Shown here one piece after another: positions 35,530 to 47,476 of a stretch of 64,000 nt of DNA. The stretch lies in the NCBI GenBank assembly GCA_028752905.1, contig JAQNBH010000011.1, forward strand, positions 33,256,017 to 33,320,016. Direction: 5' to 3'. The translations under genes were made by a program, and so were the position numbers. The notes under the pieces are model-generated. The model did not search any database, was not told where the DNA came from, and saw only the letters and a list, made by a program, of their open reading frames with translations. Each line of letters opens with the position of its first letter. Within the stretch, counting starts at the first letter, position 1. The stretch is from Cladorhizidae sp. MBARI D1340-BT2. Taxonomy: Eukaryota > Porifera > Demospongiae > Poecilosclerida > Cladorhizidae.

Positions 35530-35865
35530 TAGCTCGACAGCTCACTCCAACATCTTCAGAGTGATCACAATTGTGATACCCAATAGGGGTAGCACTGCAG
35601 CTAAAGAGACTGATCTCGTTCCCAACACAATGGACATTCTCTAACCATATCTCTCCAGTGCCACCAGGAACAGCGGATGTATTAAGTGTAGTCGCTTCAG
35701 TAGCAGAATAACCTAGTTGTCTGCATGCAACTCGTGCATCAGCAGCTCCCCATGCATCATCACACACTGTTCCCCAGATATTACTGTTGCAGACTTCAAC
35801 ACGCCCACTAGTAGCTGTGCCTCCTTGTAGTCTGATTGCTCCTTGTGAGGAGCATGGTGTTCCTT
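35530..35865 (-). CDS. SRCR exon, type A (short linker)
   Basis: This is a 336-bp phase 1-1 exon. The linker has a single Cys (TPCSSQG) instead of CxxC; otherwise it has VEVCNSNIWGTVC, VACRQLGYS, LENVHCVGNE, LFSCSAT and HNCDHSEDVGVSC. It is fully open. Flanking introns contain related blocks (34.4-34.9 and 36.06-36.5 kb), so this exon probably arose by duplication of the exon at 36.8-37.1 kb or the reverse. Confidence 0.9.
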
Positions 35866-36059
35866 CTTTAATCAAAACATCAATATTATAAATCTGACAG
35901 CAAGAAAATAGACCAGAATATCTATTATGATATGCATACATATTCATGTATATGTGTTAAACAAGGTTTTAAAAACTAGGTAAAACTTTAAAAATGAGTA
36001 GAGTTGTTACAAGGTAAAAAGAAGGAGAGGGTAAATAATTTCTATAATATAGTACAGTG

Positions 36060-36500
36060 TTTATAGTTATCTCCTTATAGTCAAGTTATTCCATTTTTTA
36101 TCATTTTCTTAATTCCTCAAAAAAGTATTTGATTGATCTCTGGTAGACTTCTACCGGCCTGTTTTATGCATGCCATCTGAAGGTGACATCGAGTTGGCCG
36201 AAGCAATGTAAGTGCCAATTGAGTAGTCAATGCTGAGTGAGCAATCTTTAATTTAAGATCAAGATCTCAGACACTTATTCTGAATTATATATGCCAAAAG
36301 TAGAAGAGAATGATGCAACCTCATTAGAATCTGAGATGATAATGCTTGACAAACTCAAATGGAGAACGCAAAAAGCATATATCTAGCCTACCATATAGTA
36401 CAAACGCAACCTATAGAAGGGTAGAGGTTGAACTAAGTTTGGAAGCATAGAGTGTTAGTTTCATAATTAGATCAGGTTGGTAACTTTTAAAATCTTGGTG
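36060..36500. repeat. Intron block duplicated at 34.41-34.9 kb
   Basis: Counterpart of the block above. It lies between the type A exons at 35.5-35.9 and 36.8-37.1 kb. Confidence 0.65.
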
Positions 36501-36644
36501 GCTGGTTAGTTATGTTGAAGGCAGTGACTTCCGGTTATATGTATATAATACATCTGATATGCACACAACAAACTTGTGAATATATTCATTGGTGACAATT
36601 ATGGTTACAAATTTTTTAAAGAAAATGTCAAACAGATTATTATT

Positions 36645-36777
36645 TTCAATGAACTCTCAGTTGACATAATAATCAACTTCTCATTAATCAACTTCAAATT
36701 GTATTCACTCGACGTTTCGACTAGATGCTCTAGCCTTAGGCTATGCATCAAGTTGAAACGTTGAGTGAATACAATCT
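36645..36777. mobile_element. Inverted-repeat element next to an SRCR exon donor
   Basis: Contains the family's inner repeat (gtttcgactagatgctctagcc) and both arms (cttcaaattgtattcactc and gttgagtgaatacaat). It is flanked by a 10-bp direct repeat gattattatt at 36635-36644 and 36778-36787, which looks like a target-site duplication. The sibling exons at 40.2, 43.3 and 45.9 kb lack it at this position. Confidence 0.65.
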
Positions 36778-36793
36778 GATTATTATTGCTTAC

Positions 36794-37138
36794 TAGTTTG
36801 ACAGCTCACTCCAACATCTTTACGGTGTGAACAATTATGGACTCCAATTGGTCTAGTACTACAGTTAAACAGACTCATCTCATCCCCAATACAATTGACA
36901 TCGTCCAACCATATCCTCCCAGTACCATCAGCAACAGCAAATGTAGTAAGTGTTGTAGCTCCAATAGCAGAATGTCCCAGCTGTCTGCATGCAACCTGTG
37001 TTTCAGCAGGTCCCCATGTATCATCGCACACTGTACCCCAGAGATTGTCGTTGCAGACTTCAACACGTCCCCTAGTAGCTGTGCCTCTTTGAAGTCTGAT
37101 GGCTCCTTGTGGTGAGCACATTAAACAAGATGTTCCTC
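36794..37138 (-). CDS. SRCR exon, type A
   Basis: This is a 345-bp phase 1-1 exon with a CLMC linker, VEVCNDNLWGTVC, VACRQLGHS, LDDVNCIGDE, LFNCSTR and HNCSHRKDVGVSC. It is fully open. Unlike the upstream type A exons it is followed by another type A exon rather than by a type B one. An inverted-repeat element ends about 15 bp from its 3' boundary. Confidence 0.92.
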
Positions 37139-39516
37139 CTTGAATTATAATATCAATATCACATATTTGACAGCAAGAATCTAGACCTGCTACATATTTT
37201 AACCATTGCATATTCATGCATCTGTGTTAAGCAAACTGTTTGAAAACAAGCAAAATATATTTTAAGGAATCCTTTTATGCATGAATTAAATTATGCAATG
37301 AAATTCACAAATTTCTATGCTTCATATTTAATGATCCATTATTGCTGTCATTTTTAATTACTATTCTGTTTTGGCACAAGGCTCAGAAAGTTAGCTATAG
37401 CTACTATAATATACTCCTTTTCATTGCCTGTTAGAAGTTATATCAGAATGTATAGAATTCAGAAATGAGTCAAGTATAATATAAGTACAATTTATTAGAT
37501 TTTAACAATCCTCTAGACAGAAAGAGTGTAGTAAATCTGACTGGGTAAATATGATATCATAGGATGCTCTTTGGATAACCCAACTAGTCATTCCTTAGAC
37601 TTAACCAACAACAAAATAAAAATACATGCCACTTTAATTTTTTGCATTACAGATATATACAAATCAACAATATTCTATTTCACTATGGGTCGAGGGTCAC
37701 AAATAAATTAAAAATATTTTGCCATCAAGCTTAATAGGAAATGTATTTGTAATATTGAATGCAACTACTTGTAAACATCACCTTGTTTTTAAACAACCAG
37801 CTAAGCTAAAATAATAAGTTAATTTTAAAACCAAAAATAGATGCACCTAACACAGGATAAATATTTCTATAAATTCACTTATGTTAAAAAGGAGGATATC
37901 GTGGACATTTTTTATGCTCATTATGACTGTAAATTAGTCTGAATTCTAGCACTAATATTACTACACAAGTCCATAATAATAAATATAATTATTCCAGATG
38001 AATACATCTAGTTAAACTGTGGAGAGAATAAATTTGAAATTGATTGTTGACAAGGTTATTGTACTAATTAAGTACTTCTTTTCTTGCTTACTTACTCCAT
38101 ATTTCCAGCATGCAATCTTCCAGTTTACAGTGCATGTGTGATAGGACATACACATAGAATAGTGTTAGATGCACCATGTTTATTTCATCAAATTTCACTG
38201 CTTACATATAACTGCTGGATTGTTGGCCTTTCATCATGAGAGCATAATGACTTGCATCACTTATTTAGGAGTTAGGTCATTTGCTACAATTTAGTTTGTT
38301 AGGAAAGCGTTATGTTAGCTATATATTTCTCTACAAGATGATTTTTAACAGGTTTGGAAATATAGATAGGTATAGAAATAGACTGTGGAGTGCATTATGT
38401 GATAAATAATTGCATATAGATTTACAGATATAGATATATTATTCTTACATTATATTACATAGAAATAGATATCTATCATCCATTGTTATGTTTACTGTAA
38501 AAATTATAAAGGCGAGAGGATTGTAATCGAAACTAACTTGCATTCTAATTCAAACCAACTGTTTTTTCTTGGCTTTGTTCCATTCCTGTTATAGTCAACC
38601 ATAACTCTACTTAAAAAACATTTCGCATTACGATTTAAATCATAAATTAGTTTGAATTCTTCCACTAATGTTACTGCAAATCCATAATAATAAATCTGAT
38701 GAAGGCTAGAACATTAGTTGAAATGTCAGGAGAGTAAATTTCAAATTGGTTGTTGACAAGGTATTGTAATAATTAAGAATAAAAAATGTTGTTTTCTTGC
38801 TTACTTACTTCATACAACGCAATCTTCCAGTTTGCAGGGCATGTTTGATAGGACATGTATATACAAATAGAATAGTGTCAGACAAGCAATCTGGATTACA
38901 TCTGTTTATACCATAATTTAAATATATAGATGCTGGATTGTCTATCATCATGCGAGTATGATGATAGATGGGTATCTCCATTAATTTCATTTAAGCCTAA
39001 AGATTGGTCAGTGAGTAGATGAGTATGTTAGCAAGTAATATATATAAATTTTATATATTTTGCTAGTAGATGATTTTTGGCAGGCTTTTGATAGATAGCT
39101 ATAGAAATAGAATGTGTTGAATATCTTTAGACAATTTTACAGGTATAGATATAATGCTCATGTTAAATTAGATATTTTTCATAACATCTCATCCATTATT
39201 ATGGTTACTTTAAAAGAAAGAAGGGCAAGAAGACTGCAATCAAAACTTACTTGCGCTGTATTTCAAACTAACTGTTTTTGTCTTGCCTTTGTTCCATTCA
39301 TTTTATAGTCAATCATAACTCTACTGAAAAATATTTCCAGTAGAAAAGTCGTTTTAAATCTCAACAAAATAAGGTACAAATATTTCAAAAATTTATTATA
39401 TACAAAATGTCAACATATAAATTATACCAATATCTAAATAGCCCTTTTTCTCAAACTCTATTCTTAATATCATGAAACACACATGAAAAACATACCAGTA
39501 ATGATTTATTACTTAC

Positions 39517-39828
39517 CACTTTGACAGCTCACTCCAACATCTTCGAAGTGTGAACAATTGTTGATGCCACTCAGGTTAGCACTACAGTTAAAGAGACTGA
39601 TCTCGTCCCCAACACAATTGACATTGTCCAACCAAATCCGCCCTTTACCATCAGGAACATCAGACTCCATAAGAGTAGTAGCTCCAATAGCACAATATCC
39701 TAGCTGTCTGCATGCAACTTGTGCATCTGCAGACCACCAAGAATGATTACACACTGTGCCCCAGACATTGTTGTAGTAAACCTCCAAACGTCCACTTCTA
39801 TCTGTGCCTCCTTGCAGTCTAATTGTTC
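39517..39828 (-). CDS. SRCR exon, type B
   Basis: This is a 312-bp phase 1-1 exon with acceptor tctctccag and donor GGTAAGT. Motifs are LEVYYNNVWGTVC, VACRQLGYC, LDNVNCVGDE, LFNCSAN and NNCSHFEDVGVSC. It is very close in sequence to the copies at 45.2 and 42.6 kb, which points to recent duplication. Confidence 0.92.
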
Positions 39829-40235
39829 CTGGAGAGAAAGGTGTTATCATGATGAAGAAAATGTTATCATCATGTTAAGAATAAAGGGAGAAATTCTAAA
39901 AAGAGCATATATACAGTGCCATTTGACAGAAACTGTTTTGAATATATATAGCTGGAACAAAATTAATGACAATATAATAATTATATATATGTGTGTGTGT
40001 GAGATAATATTTGGATGTTGTTTCCTCTTTTCCTCTAGTTCACATATGCACAAAGCAAGCTGCAAAGATTACGTAGCAAAATCATGAATTTTTAAAGAAA
40101 TTGAACATAATTAGATGTTATAAATTATTGCAATTGCTATGACTAAAGTACTGTAGAGCGAGCATTGGTGACAACTATTGTTGGACATTTTGGTAAAGGA
40201 AATGTCAAACATCCTATTATGTTCATATTGCTTAC

Positions 40236-40580
40236 TAGTTGGACAGCTCACTCCAACATCTTCATTGTGTGAACAATCGTTGGTTCCAATTAGATTAGCA
40301 GTACAGTTAAACAGACTCATCTCATCCCCAACACAATTTAGAATTTCCAACCATATCTGCCCAGTGCCATCAGGAATAGCATATCCAGGAATTGTAGTAG
40401 CTCCAATAACTGAATATCCCAGCTGTCTGCATGCAACTTGTGTTTCAGAATCTCCCCATGCATGATCGCATACTGTACCCCAGAGATTGTCGTTGCAGAC
40501 TTCCACACGTCCCCAAGTAGCTGTGCCTCCTTGAAGTCTGATTGCTCCTTGTGTTAGGCATGGTGAGCATGATTTTCCTC
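40236..40580 (-). CDS. SRCR exon, type A
   Basis: This is a 345-bp phase 1-1 exon with a CSPC linker, VEVCNDNLWGTVC, VACRQLGYS, LEILNCVGDE, LFNCTAN and NDCSHNEDVGVSC. Two potential N-glycosylation sequons (NCT and NDC-type) lie in the second half. The exon is fully open. Confidence 0.9.
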
Positions 40581-41063
40581 CTTAAATAATATCATATATT
40601 TGACAGGAAAAAACTAGACACGTTATATCTTTAGACAAATACACATTCATGCAACTATGTTTGAAAAGTAGTAAAATAAATTTTAAATCCTCCATTTATG
40701 CATGATTCCAATATGCAATTAAATTCACAAATCTCTAAGCTATATATTTAATAATGCATTATAGCTTTTATATCTATCCTCTTTTGGCGGAAGGCTAAGA
40801 AAGATAGCTGTAGCTACCAAACAATCCTCATTTTTATCACCTGCTAAGAAGCTTATGTTTATATCAGGATGTATGGACTTCACAAATGAGTGCATTATAT
40901 ACTTTAACTTGTTCAAATTGCAACAATCCCCCAGACAGCAGTTAATGTAGCTGTAACCAGAGGATGCTCTTAGCACAATGAGTGATTAAGATTTACCCAA
41001 CAACAAAATAATGATGAGATTCAAAATATGAGTAACTTTAAGTTTTTGCATCAGAGATAAAAT

Positions 41064-41226
41064 TCTATTACAATAACCGTATGAATAATTAACTTGAAAT
41101 TGTACTCGCTCGATTTTTCAGCTCTAGCTTTCAAAAGGAATTATTCTTGTTGAAGGCTAGAGCAACTAGTCGAAATATCGAAAGAGTACAATGTCAAAGT
41201 TGATTATCGAGAAGGTTATTGTAATA
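41064..41226. mobile_element. Short inverted-repeat element without minisatellite expansion
   Basis: The left arm begins attacaataacc and the right arm ends ggttattgtaat. The centre has ctctagctttc ... gaaggctagagcaactagtcg. At about 163 bp this appears to be the basic form of the family seen expanded at 4.4-5.0 kb. Confidence 0.65.
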
Positions 41227-41627
41227 TTATTATGTCAACTAAGAGTTCACTGAGAACAATATTCTAAATAGCTTTAGGGCACAGATGAAATAAAATTATT
41301 TAGTCATAATGCCTAATTGGAATTAATTTGTAATATTGAAAATTTCAATAAATGTGTATGTAAACCTCATCCTATTTTTAAACAAAATGCAAACAAAAAT
41401 AATAAACAAATTTTCAAACCCAAAATATAAATGCCCTAAATCTAACATATGACTATAAATTCCCTCATGTTGAAAACAAGGACATCATGGACATTTTGAT
41501 GATACTGAGCAGAAATTGGTTTGAATTCTTCCACTATTATAACTGTATGTTCATAATAATAAACAATGAAGACTAGAGCATCTAATTGAAACATCGAGAA
41601 AGTAAATTTCAAATTGCTTGTTGACAA

Positions 41628-41757
41628 TGTCGTCTCGCGTCCGACCCCGGTGGTTACCTGGTTTATCCTGCCAGTAGTCATATGCTTGTCTCAAAGACTA
41701 AGCCATGCATGTCCTAGTATAAATGATTCTGTACTGTTAAACTGCGAATGGCTCATC
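41628..41757 (+). rRNA. Inserted rDNA fragment: 18S 5' end with possible ETS
   Basis: From 41655 the sequence reads tacctggtttatcctgccag, tagtcatatgcttgtctcaa, agccatgcatgt, then actgcgaatggctcat, the conserved first ~100 nt of eukaryotic 18S rRNA. It has a few changes from the usual metazoan sequence (for example ggtttatc for ggttgatc) and stops at 41757. The preceding GC-rich 27 bp (41628-41654) may be external transcribed spacer. It is not a functional rRNA gene. It replaces the end of an inverted-repeat element arm that is intact in the paralogous intron at 44.3 kb. Confidence 0.9.
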
Positions 41758-42561
41758 ATTATACTAAGTAAGAACAAAAATACTTCTTTACTTGCTTACT
41801 TACTTCCTACATACAATCTTCAAGTTTGCAAGGAATGTTTGATAGAAAATACACAAATAAAAAAATTACAGATGCACAATGTGGATTACATCAAATTTCT
41901 CTCGTTGCAATGAAGTGACCATACTTTAAAGATATAGCTGCTGCATTGTAGGGCTTTAATCATGAGAGCATAATGACCTAAGTATTCTCATTAGGAAGTA
42001 AGGTATTTCATTTATGCCTATATACAATTTAGTTAGTTAGGAGATGATGATGTTAGCAAATAAACTATATTTATATATTTCTCTGGCAGATGATTTTTTA
42101 CCAGCTTTGGAAATACAGATAGCTATAGAAATAGATGCTTACAAGTTACATATCTGCAGACAGTTTTATGGGTATAGATATATGCTTGTGTTAAATTAGA
42201 TATATTTCATACCCACTCATCCATTATTATGGTTACTTTAAAAGGAAGAATAGCAAGAGGACTGTAATCCAAATTAACTCGCATTGTAATTTTAACCAAC
42301 AATTTTGGTTTGGCTTCGTTCCATTCCTGTATAGTGAACGACAACTCTACTGGAATATTTATTAAAGTAAAAAGAAAATATTATCTACCACAATATCAAC
42401 ATATAAATTCACTCATAGAGTTTACACAAGTTATTCACAGGGCCATGTAATTTGCTGTCTGTAGTCTATACCAGTATCTATAATAACCTCTTTTCTCAAA
42501 CTCTATTGTTAATATCATGAATCACAGATGAAAAACATACCAGTAATGATTTAAAACTTAC

Positions 42562-42873
42562 CACTTTGACAGCTCACACCAACATCTTCAAAGTGCGAAC
42601 AATTGTTGATGCCACTCAGTTTAGCTATACAGTTAAAGAGACTGATCTCGTCCCCAACACAATTGACATTGTGCAACCATATATGCCCAATACCATCAGG
42701 AACATCAGACTCTGTAAGAGTAGTAGCTCCAACAGCACAATATCCTAGTTGTCTGCATACAACTTGTGTATCATTAACCGTCCAAGAATGATCACATACT
42801 GTGCCCCAGACATTGTTGTAGTAAACCTCCACACGCCCACTTCTATCTGTGCCTCCTAGCAGTCTGATTGTAC
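42562..42873 (-). CDS. SRCR exon, type B
   Basis: This is a 312-bp phase 1-1 exon with acceptor tctctccag at 42875-42874 and donor GGTAAGT. It has TIRLLGGTD, VEVYYNNVWGTVC, VVCRQLGYC, LHNVNCVGDE and NNCSHFEDVGVSC. It is fully open over its length and follows the 43.3-43.6 kb type A exon. Confidence 0.9.
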
Positions 42874-43263
42874 CTGGAGAGAAAGTGTTAACATGATGAA
42901 AATGTTACCATCAATTAAGAATTAATTTTTCCCCCCAAAGAGCTATATATTTATATATACAGTGCCAAAATGGTCATTTGACAGCAACTCTTAGGAATAT
43001 ACCAGTAGCACGAACAAATGACATAATATTGAGACAATATTTAGAAATTTTGCCTTTTTTCCTCTACTTAATATATGCACAAAGCAAGCTGCAAAAGATT
43101 ATGTAGCAAAATCATGAATCTTTTAAGAAATTGAAGAGTACATTGATGTTGTACATTACTGCTATGGCTATAACAAAAGTATTCTAGAGCATTGGTGACA
43201 ACTGTTGTTGAACATTTTGGTAAAGCAAATGTCAAACATCTTATTATGGAGATTACTGCTTAC

Positions 43264-43599
43264 TAGTTTGACAGCTCACTCCAACATCTTCAAAGTGACT
43301 ACAATACAGGACTCTAGCACTACAGTTAAACAAACTGATCTCATCCCCAACACAATGGACATTGTTCAACCATATCTGCCCAGTACCGCCAGGAACCTCA
43401 AATCGAGTAAGTGTTGTAGCTCCAATAGCAGAATAGCCTAGCTGTCTGCATGCAACTTGTGTTTCAGCTGCTCCCCATGAATAACCACACACCGTGCCCC
43501 AGACATTGTCATTGCAGACTTCCACACGTCCCCTCGTAGCTGTGCCTCCTTGCAGTCTGATGGCTCCTTGTGATAAGCATGGCGAGCAGAATGTTTCTC
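43264..43599 (-). CDS. SRCR exon, type A (336-bp variant)
   Basis: This is a phase 1-1 exon with a CSPC linker, VEVCNDNVWGTVC, VACRQLGYS, LNNVHCVGDE and LFNCSAR. It is three codons shorter than the 345-bp copies because the usual RPIGVHNC stretch is reduced to RVLYC. This shifts the spacing between the sixth and seventh SRCR cysteines. It is fully open. Confidence 0.9.
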
Positions 43600-45193
43600 C
43601 TTTAATAAAAATGTCAATATCATATATTTCACAATAAGAAAATAGATAATGATACATATTTTAACTAATGCATATTCATGCACCTGCATTAAGCAAACAG
43701 TTTAAAAACAAGAAAAATAAATGTTAAAAGCTCCTTTTATACATGATTCCAATTATGCAATGAAATTTGACAAATTTCTATGTTCCATATTTAATGAGCC
43801 ATTATTGCTGATATATTTTTTTTCTGTTCTGTTTTGGCACATGGCTGAGAAAGATAACTGTAGCTACTACAAAATCCTACTTTTCATTACCTAATAGAAG
43901 CTCATGTTATCGGAATGTATGGACCTCACAAATGAGTGAATTATATAACTCCAACTTATTCAGATTGCAACAGTCTCCAAGAAAAAATATTCTGTTCGTT
44001 TTAGGGCACAAGTAAATGATTATTATAGTGCATGATTGGAAATTAATTTGTAATATTAAATACACCTGTAAATTTCAATAAAATTAATGTATAACGTAAA
44101 CATCACCCTTTTTTAAACAAAATGCAAACAAAAAGAATCATTCTAACCCAAAATAGAAATATCTAATACATGATAACTATTTCTATAAATTAACCCATGT
44201 TAAAAACAAGGACATCATGTGATATTGAGCTATAAATCAGGTTAAATTCTTCCACTATTATAACTGTAAGTTCATAATAATAAACATCATTTTTCCTGAT
44301 GAAGGCTAGAGCATCTAATCGAAACATCGAGAAAGTAAATTTCAAATTGATTGTTGATAAGGTTATTAGAATTAAAATACTTCTTTTCTTGCTTACTTAC
44401 TTCCTACATACAATCTTCAAGTTTGCAGGGCATGTTCGATAGGAAATACACAAATAGAATATTGACACATGCACCATGTGGATTACAGCAAATTTCACTA
44501 TTGCAATGAAGTGACCATACTTTAAAGATATAGCTGCTGATTTGTTAGGCTTTAATCATGAGAGCATCATAATGACCTAAGTAATCTCATTAGAAAGTAA
44601 GGTATTTCATTTATGATTAGAATTTGGTTAGTTAGGAGATGATGATGTTAGCAAATAAACTATATTTATATATTTCTCTAGCAGATATTTTTGACCAGCT
44701 TTGGAAATATAGATAGCTATAGAAATAGACTGTGTTGAGTGCATTACCAGTTACATACCTGCAGACAGTTTTACTGGTACATACATGTCTTATATTAGAT
44801 AACTTTTATACACACTCATCCATTATTATGGTTACTTTTTAAGGAAGTATGTCAAAAGAACTGTAATCCAAATTAACTCGCATTGTAATTTAAACCAACA
44901 GTTTTGGTTCAGCTTTGTTCTATTCCTCTTAGTGTTAACAATAACTTAACTGAACATAAAAGAATTATTTAACACCAGTAAAATGCATTACAAAATTTAT
45001 TAAAGGAAAAAGAAAATATTATATGCCACAATATATACAGATAAATTTCATCACATAGTGCACACATTCTGTACACACAGTGCCATGTAATCTGCTATTT
45101 AAACCAATATCTATATAGTCCTTTTTCTCAAACTCTATTGTTAATATCATGAATCAGACATGACAAACTTACCAGTAATGATTTATTACTTAC

Positions 45194-45505
45194 CACTTTG
45201 ACAGGTCACTCCAACATCTTCGAAGTGTGAACAATTGTTGATACCACTCAGGTTAGCACTACAGTTAAAGAGACTGATCTCGTCCCCAACACAATTGACA
45301 TTGTCCAACCATATGGGCCCAGTGCCATCAAGAACTGCAGACTTGGTAAGAGTAGAAGCTCCAATAGCACAATATCCTAGTTGTCTGCATGCAACTTGTG
45401 CATCATTAACCATCCAAGAATGATCACACACCGTGCCCCAGACATTGTTGTAGTAAACCTCCACACGTCCACTTCTACCTGTGCCTCCTTGCAGTCTGAT
45501 TGTTA
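45194..45505 (-). CDS. SRCR exon, type B
   Basis: This is a 312-bp phase 1-1 exon with acceptor tctctccag and donor GGTAAGT. Motifs are VEVYYNNVWGTVC, VACRQLGYC, GPIWLDNVNC, LFNCSAN and NNCSHFEDVGVTC. It is fully open and is the downstream partner of the type A exon at 46.27 kb. Confidence 0.92.
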
Positions 45506-45927
45506 CTGGAGAGATAATTATTTTCATAATGAAAATGTTATCAATTAAGAACAAAGGAAATAATTTTAAAAAGACCCTTTTACAGCCAAATATTCAATGC
45601 AAACTATGGTAATTTGACAACAACTCTTTGGAGTATACCAGTAGCTGGTGTACAAATGACAATATAATAATTATATATATATATATGTGAGACAATATTT
45701 AAGAATTTTGTTGTTGTTCCTCTGTTCCTCTAGTTCACATATTATGCATAAAGCAAGTTGAAAAAGATTAACTAGCAAAATCATGAATCTTTTAAGAAAT
45801 TGAACCTAATTATTACACATTATTGCTATGTCTATGATAAAAGTACTCTAGAGCATTGGTGACAACTATTGTTGCATATTTTGGTAAAGCAAATGTCAAG
45901 AATTCTATTCTGATTATTATAGCTTAC

Positions 45928-46272
45928 TAGTTTGACAGCTCACTCAAACATCTTCACTGTGTGCACAATTATGGACTCCAATTGGTCTAGCACTACAGTT
46001 AAACAGACTCATCTCATCCCCAACACAATTGACATCGTCCAACCATATCTTCCCAGTACCATATGGAACAGCAAATGTAGTAAGTGTTGTAGCGCCAATA
46101 GCAGAATGTCCCTGCTGTCTGCATGCAACTTGTGCTTCAGCAGCTCCCCAACGATCATTGCACACTGTACCCCACATATTGTCATTGCAGACTTCCACAC
46201 GTCCCTCAGTAGCAGTGCCTCCTTGCAATCTTATGGCTCCTTGTGATGAGCACTGTGAGCATGAAGTTCCTC
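45928..46272 (-). pseudogene. SRCR exon, type A, with late in-frame stop
   Basis: This is a 345-bp phase 1-1 exon (acceptor at 46274-46273, donor GTAAGC at 45927). It has a CSQC linker, VEVCNDNMWGTVC, VACRQQGHS and HNCAHSEDV. The Gly codon after SEDV is TGA (plus-strand tca at 45944-45946), five codons before the exon ends. The Leu of CRQLG is Gln. Both the stop and the CRQQG change suggest relaxed constraint, yet the acceptor, donor and length are intact. Confidence 0.85.
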
Positions 46273-46499
46273 CTTTAATTAAAATGTCAATATCATCAAT
46301 TTTACAACCAAAAAAACGAGATCTGATATGACTTTTAACAAATGCATATTCAAAGATCTTATAGCTACAAACCACAACTCTATTAGCATCTGCACTGGTC
46401 TGGGCTAGAACCAAAGAAGGAAGTGTACTAATGAAAAACTACAATGCAAACTTCTACAGTACTCACTAAGTCCACAGATTTGGTGTTGTCTAGTTATGG

Positions 46500-47010
46500 A
46501 GGTGTGAATAATTAATAATTTGGAAATAGTTGTCGTGCGGATTCTTGTGAACATGAACCATAGCTACATGCATAGCTCCAGACTCCAAATATTTTTTAGC
46601 AGGACACTGTTTGATTTGAAAGAATGGATTAAAGAAAATAGACTTCAGAAAAGGAGAGAGAGAGAGAGAAAAAAGCCTGCTTCTGAAACAGCAGAACAAA
46701 GAGAAATGAGATTTGAAAAAATGTGCAATTGTTATAAAAAGATCATGTGAGAAGCACAGCATCCCATGATGGAGAAGCTTCCTTAGGGGTATGTGAAGTT
46801 TCATTCTAACTTAGCCACTCTATTCATCAAATTCTGGTTATGAACACAATTTGATAAACTGAAAATGATCATCACAGACAAAGGTATAAAATGGGAACTA
46901 TCATTATGGTCAATATTGAGCTGGTTACTCCTTGAAAACTGTGAGTAATATAATATTCTTAGCTACTTCTCAATATTACAATTTAATCTGATGTCATCAA
47001 TAATGTACAG
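46500..47010. repeat. About 500-bp block duplicated at 59.95-60.47 kb
   Basis: Both copies share ctacttgcatagctc/ctacatgcatagctc, aagaaaatagacttca, ggagagagagagagaga, catgatggagaagctt, a ctaaactggaaa/ataaactgaaaa-tgatcatc stretch, caatattgag and gacatcaataat, in order. The plus frame of copy 1 (46520-46750) codes a charged KENRLQKRRERERKK stretch, and copy 2 has the similar KENRLHGRRERER before a stop. I do not recognise it; a transposon gag-like coiled coil is one possibility. Confidence 0.6.
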
Positions 47011-47476
47011 ATCAGTGTATAGTGTTAGGCCAGCAGCTAGGCATTTCAAATTATTGAACCTTTGCTCACTATACAATGCTTTGCAGATATTTACTTCCTC
47101 CATGCAATATTCGCAGGGCATACTTGACAGGACACATGCAAAAAAACAGTTGTCAAAGTACAATATGGAATACATCAGATTTCACCTATATAGTTCAATT
47201 GAAATGTCCATTTTAAAAGATATATGGCTGATGTATTGTTGGGCTTCCATGATTAGTGCATAATACCTGAGGAAACTTCATCAATTGAGTAGGAGAATGT
47301 AATTTCATTTAATGCTAGATAATATTAGGACAGCATGCGGCTTGCAAATTATGTATATCTATAAATAAATTTGCAGACAATTCAATGACCTTAATTGTTT
47401 GAAAAATATGTAAAAGCTCCTTTTATGCACGATTCCATTTATGCAATGAAATTCACAAATTTCTGTACTTAGACAG

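Noticed and set aside
41655..41757. A functional 18S rRNA gene
   Set aside because: Only about the first 100 nt are present before similarity ends.
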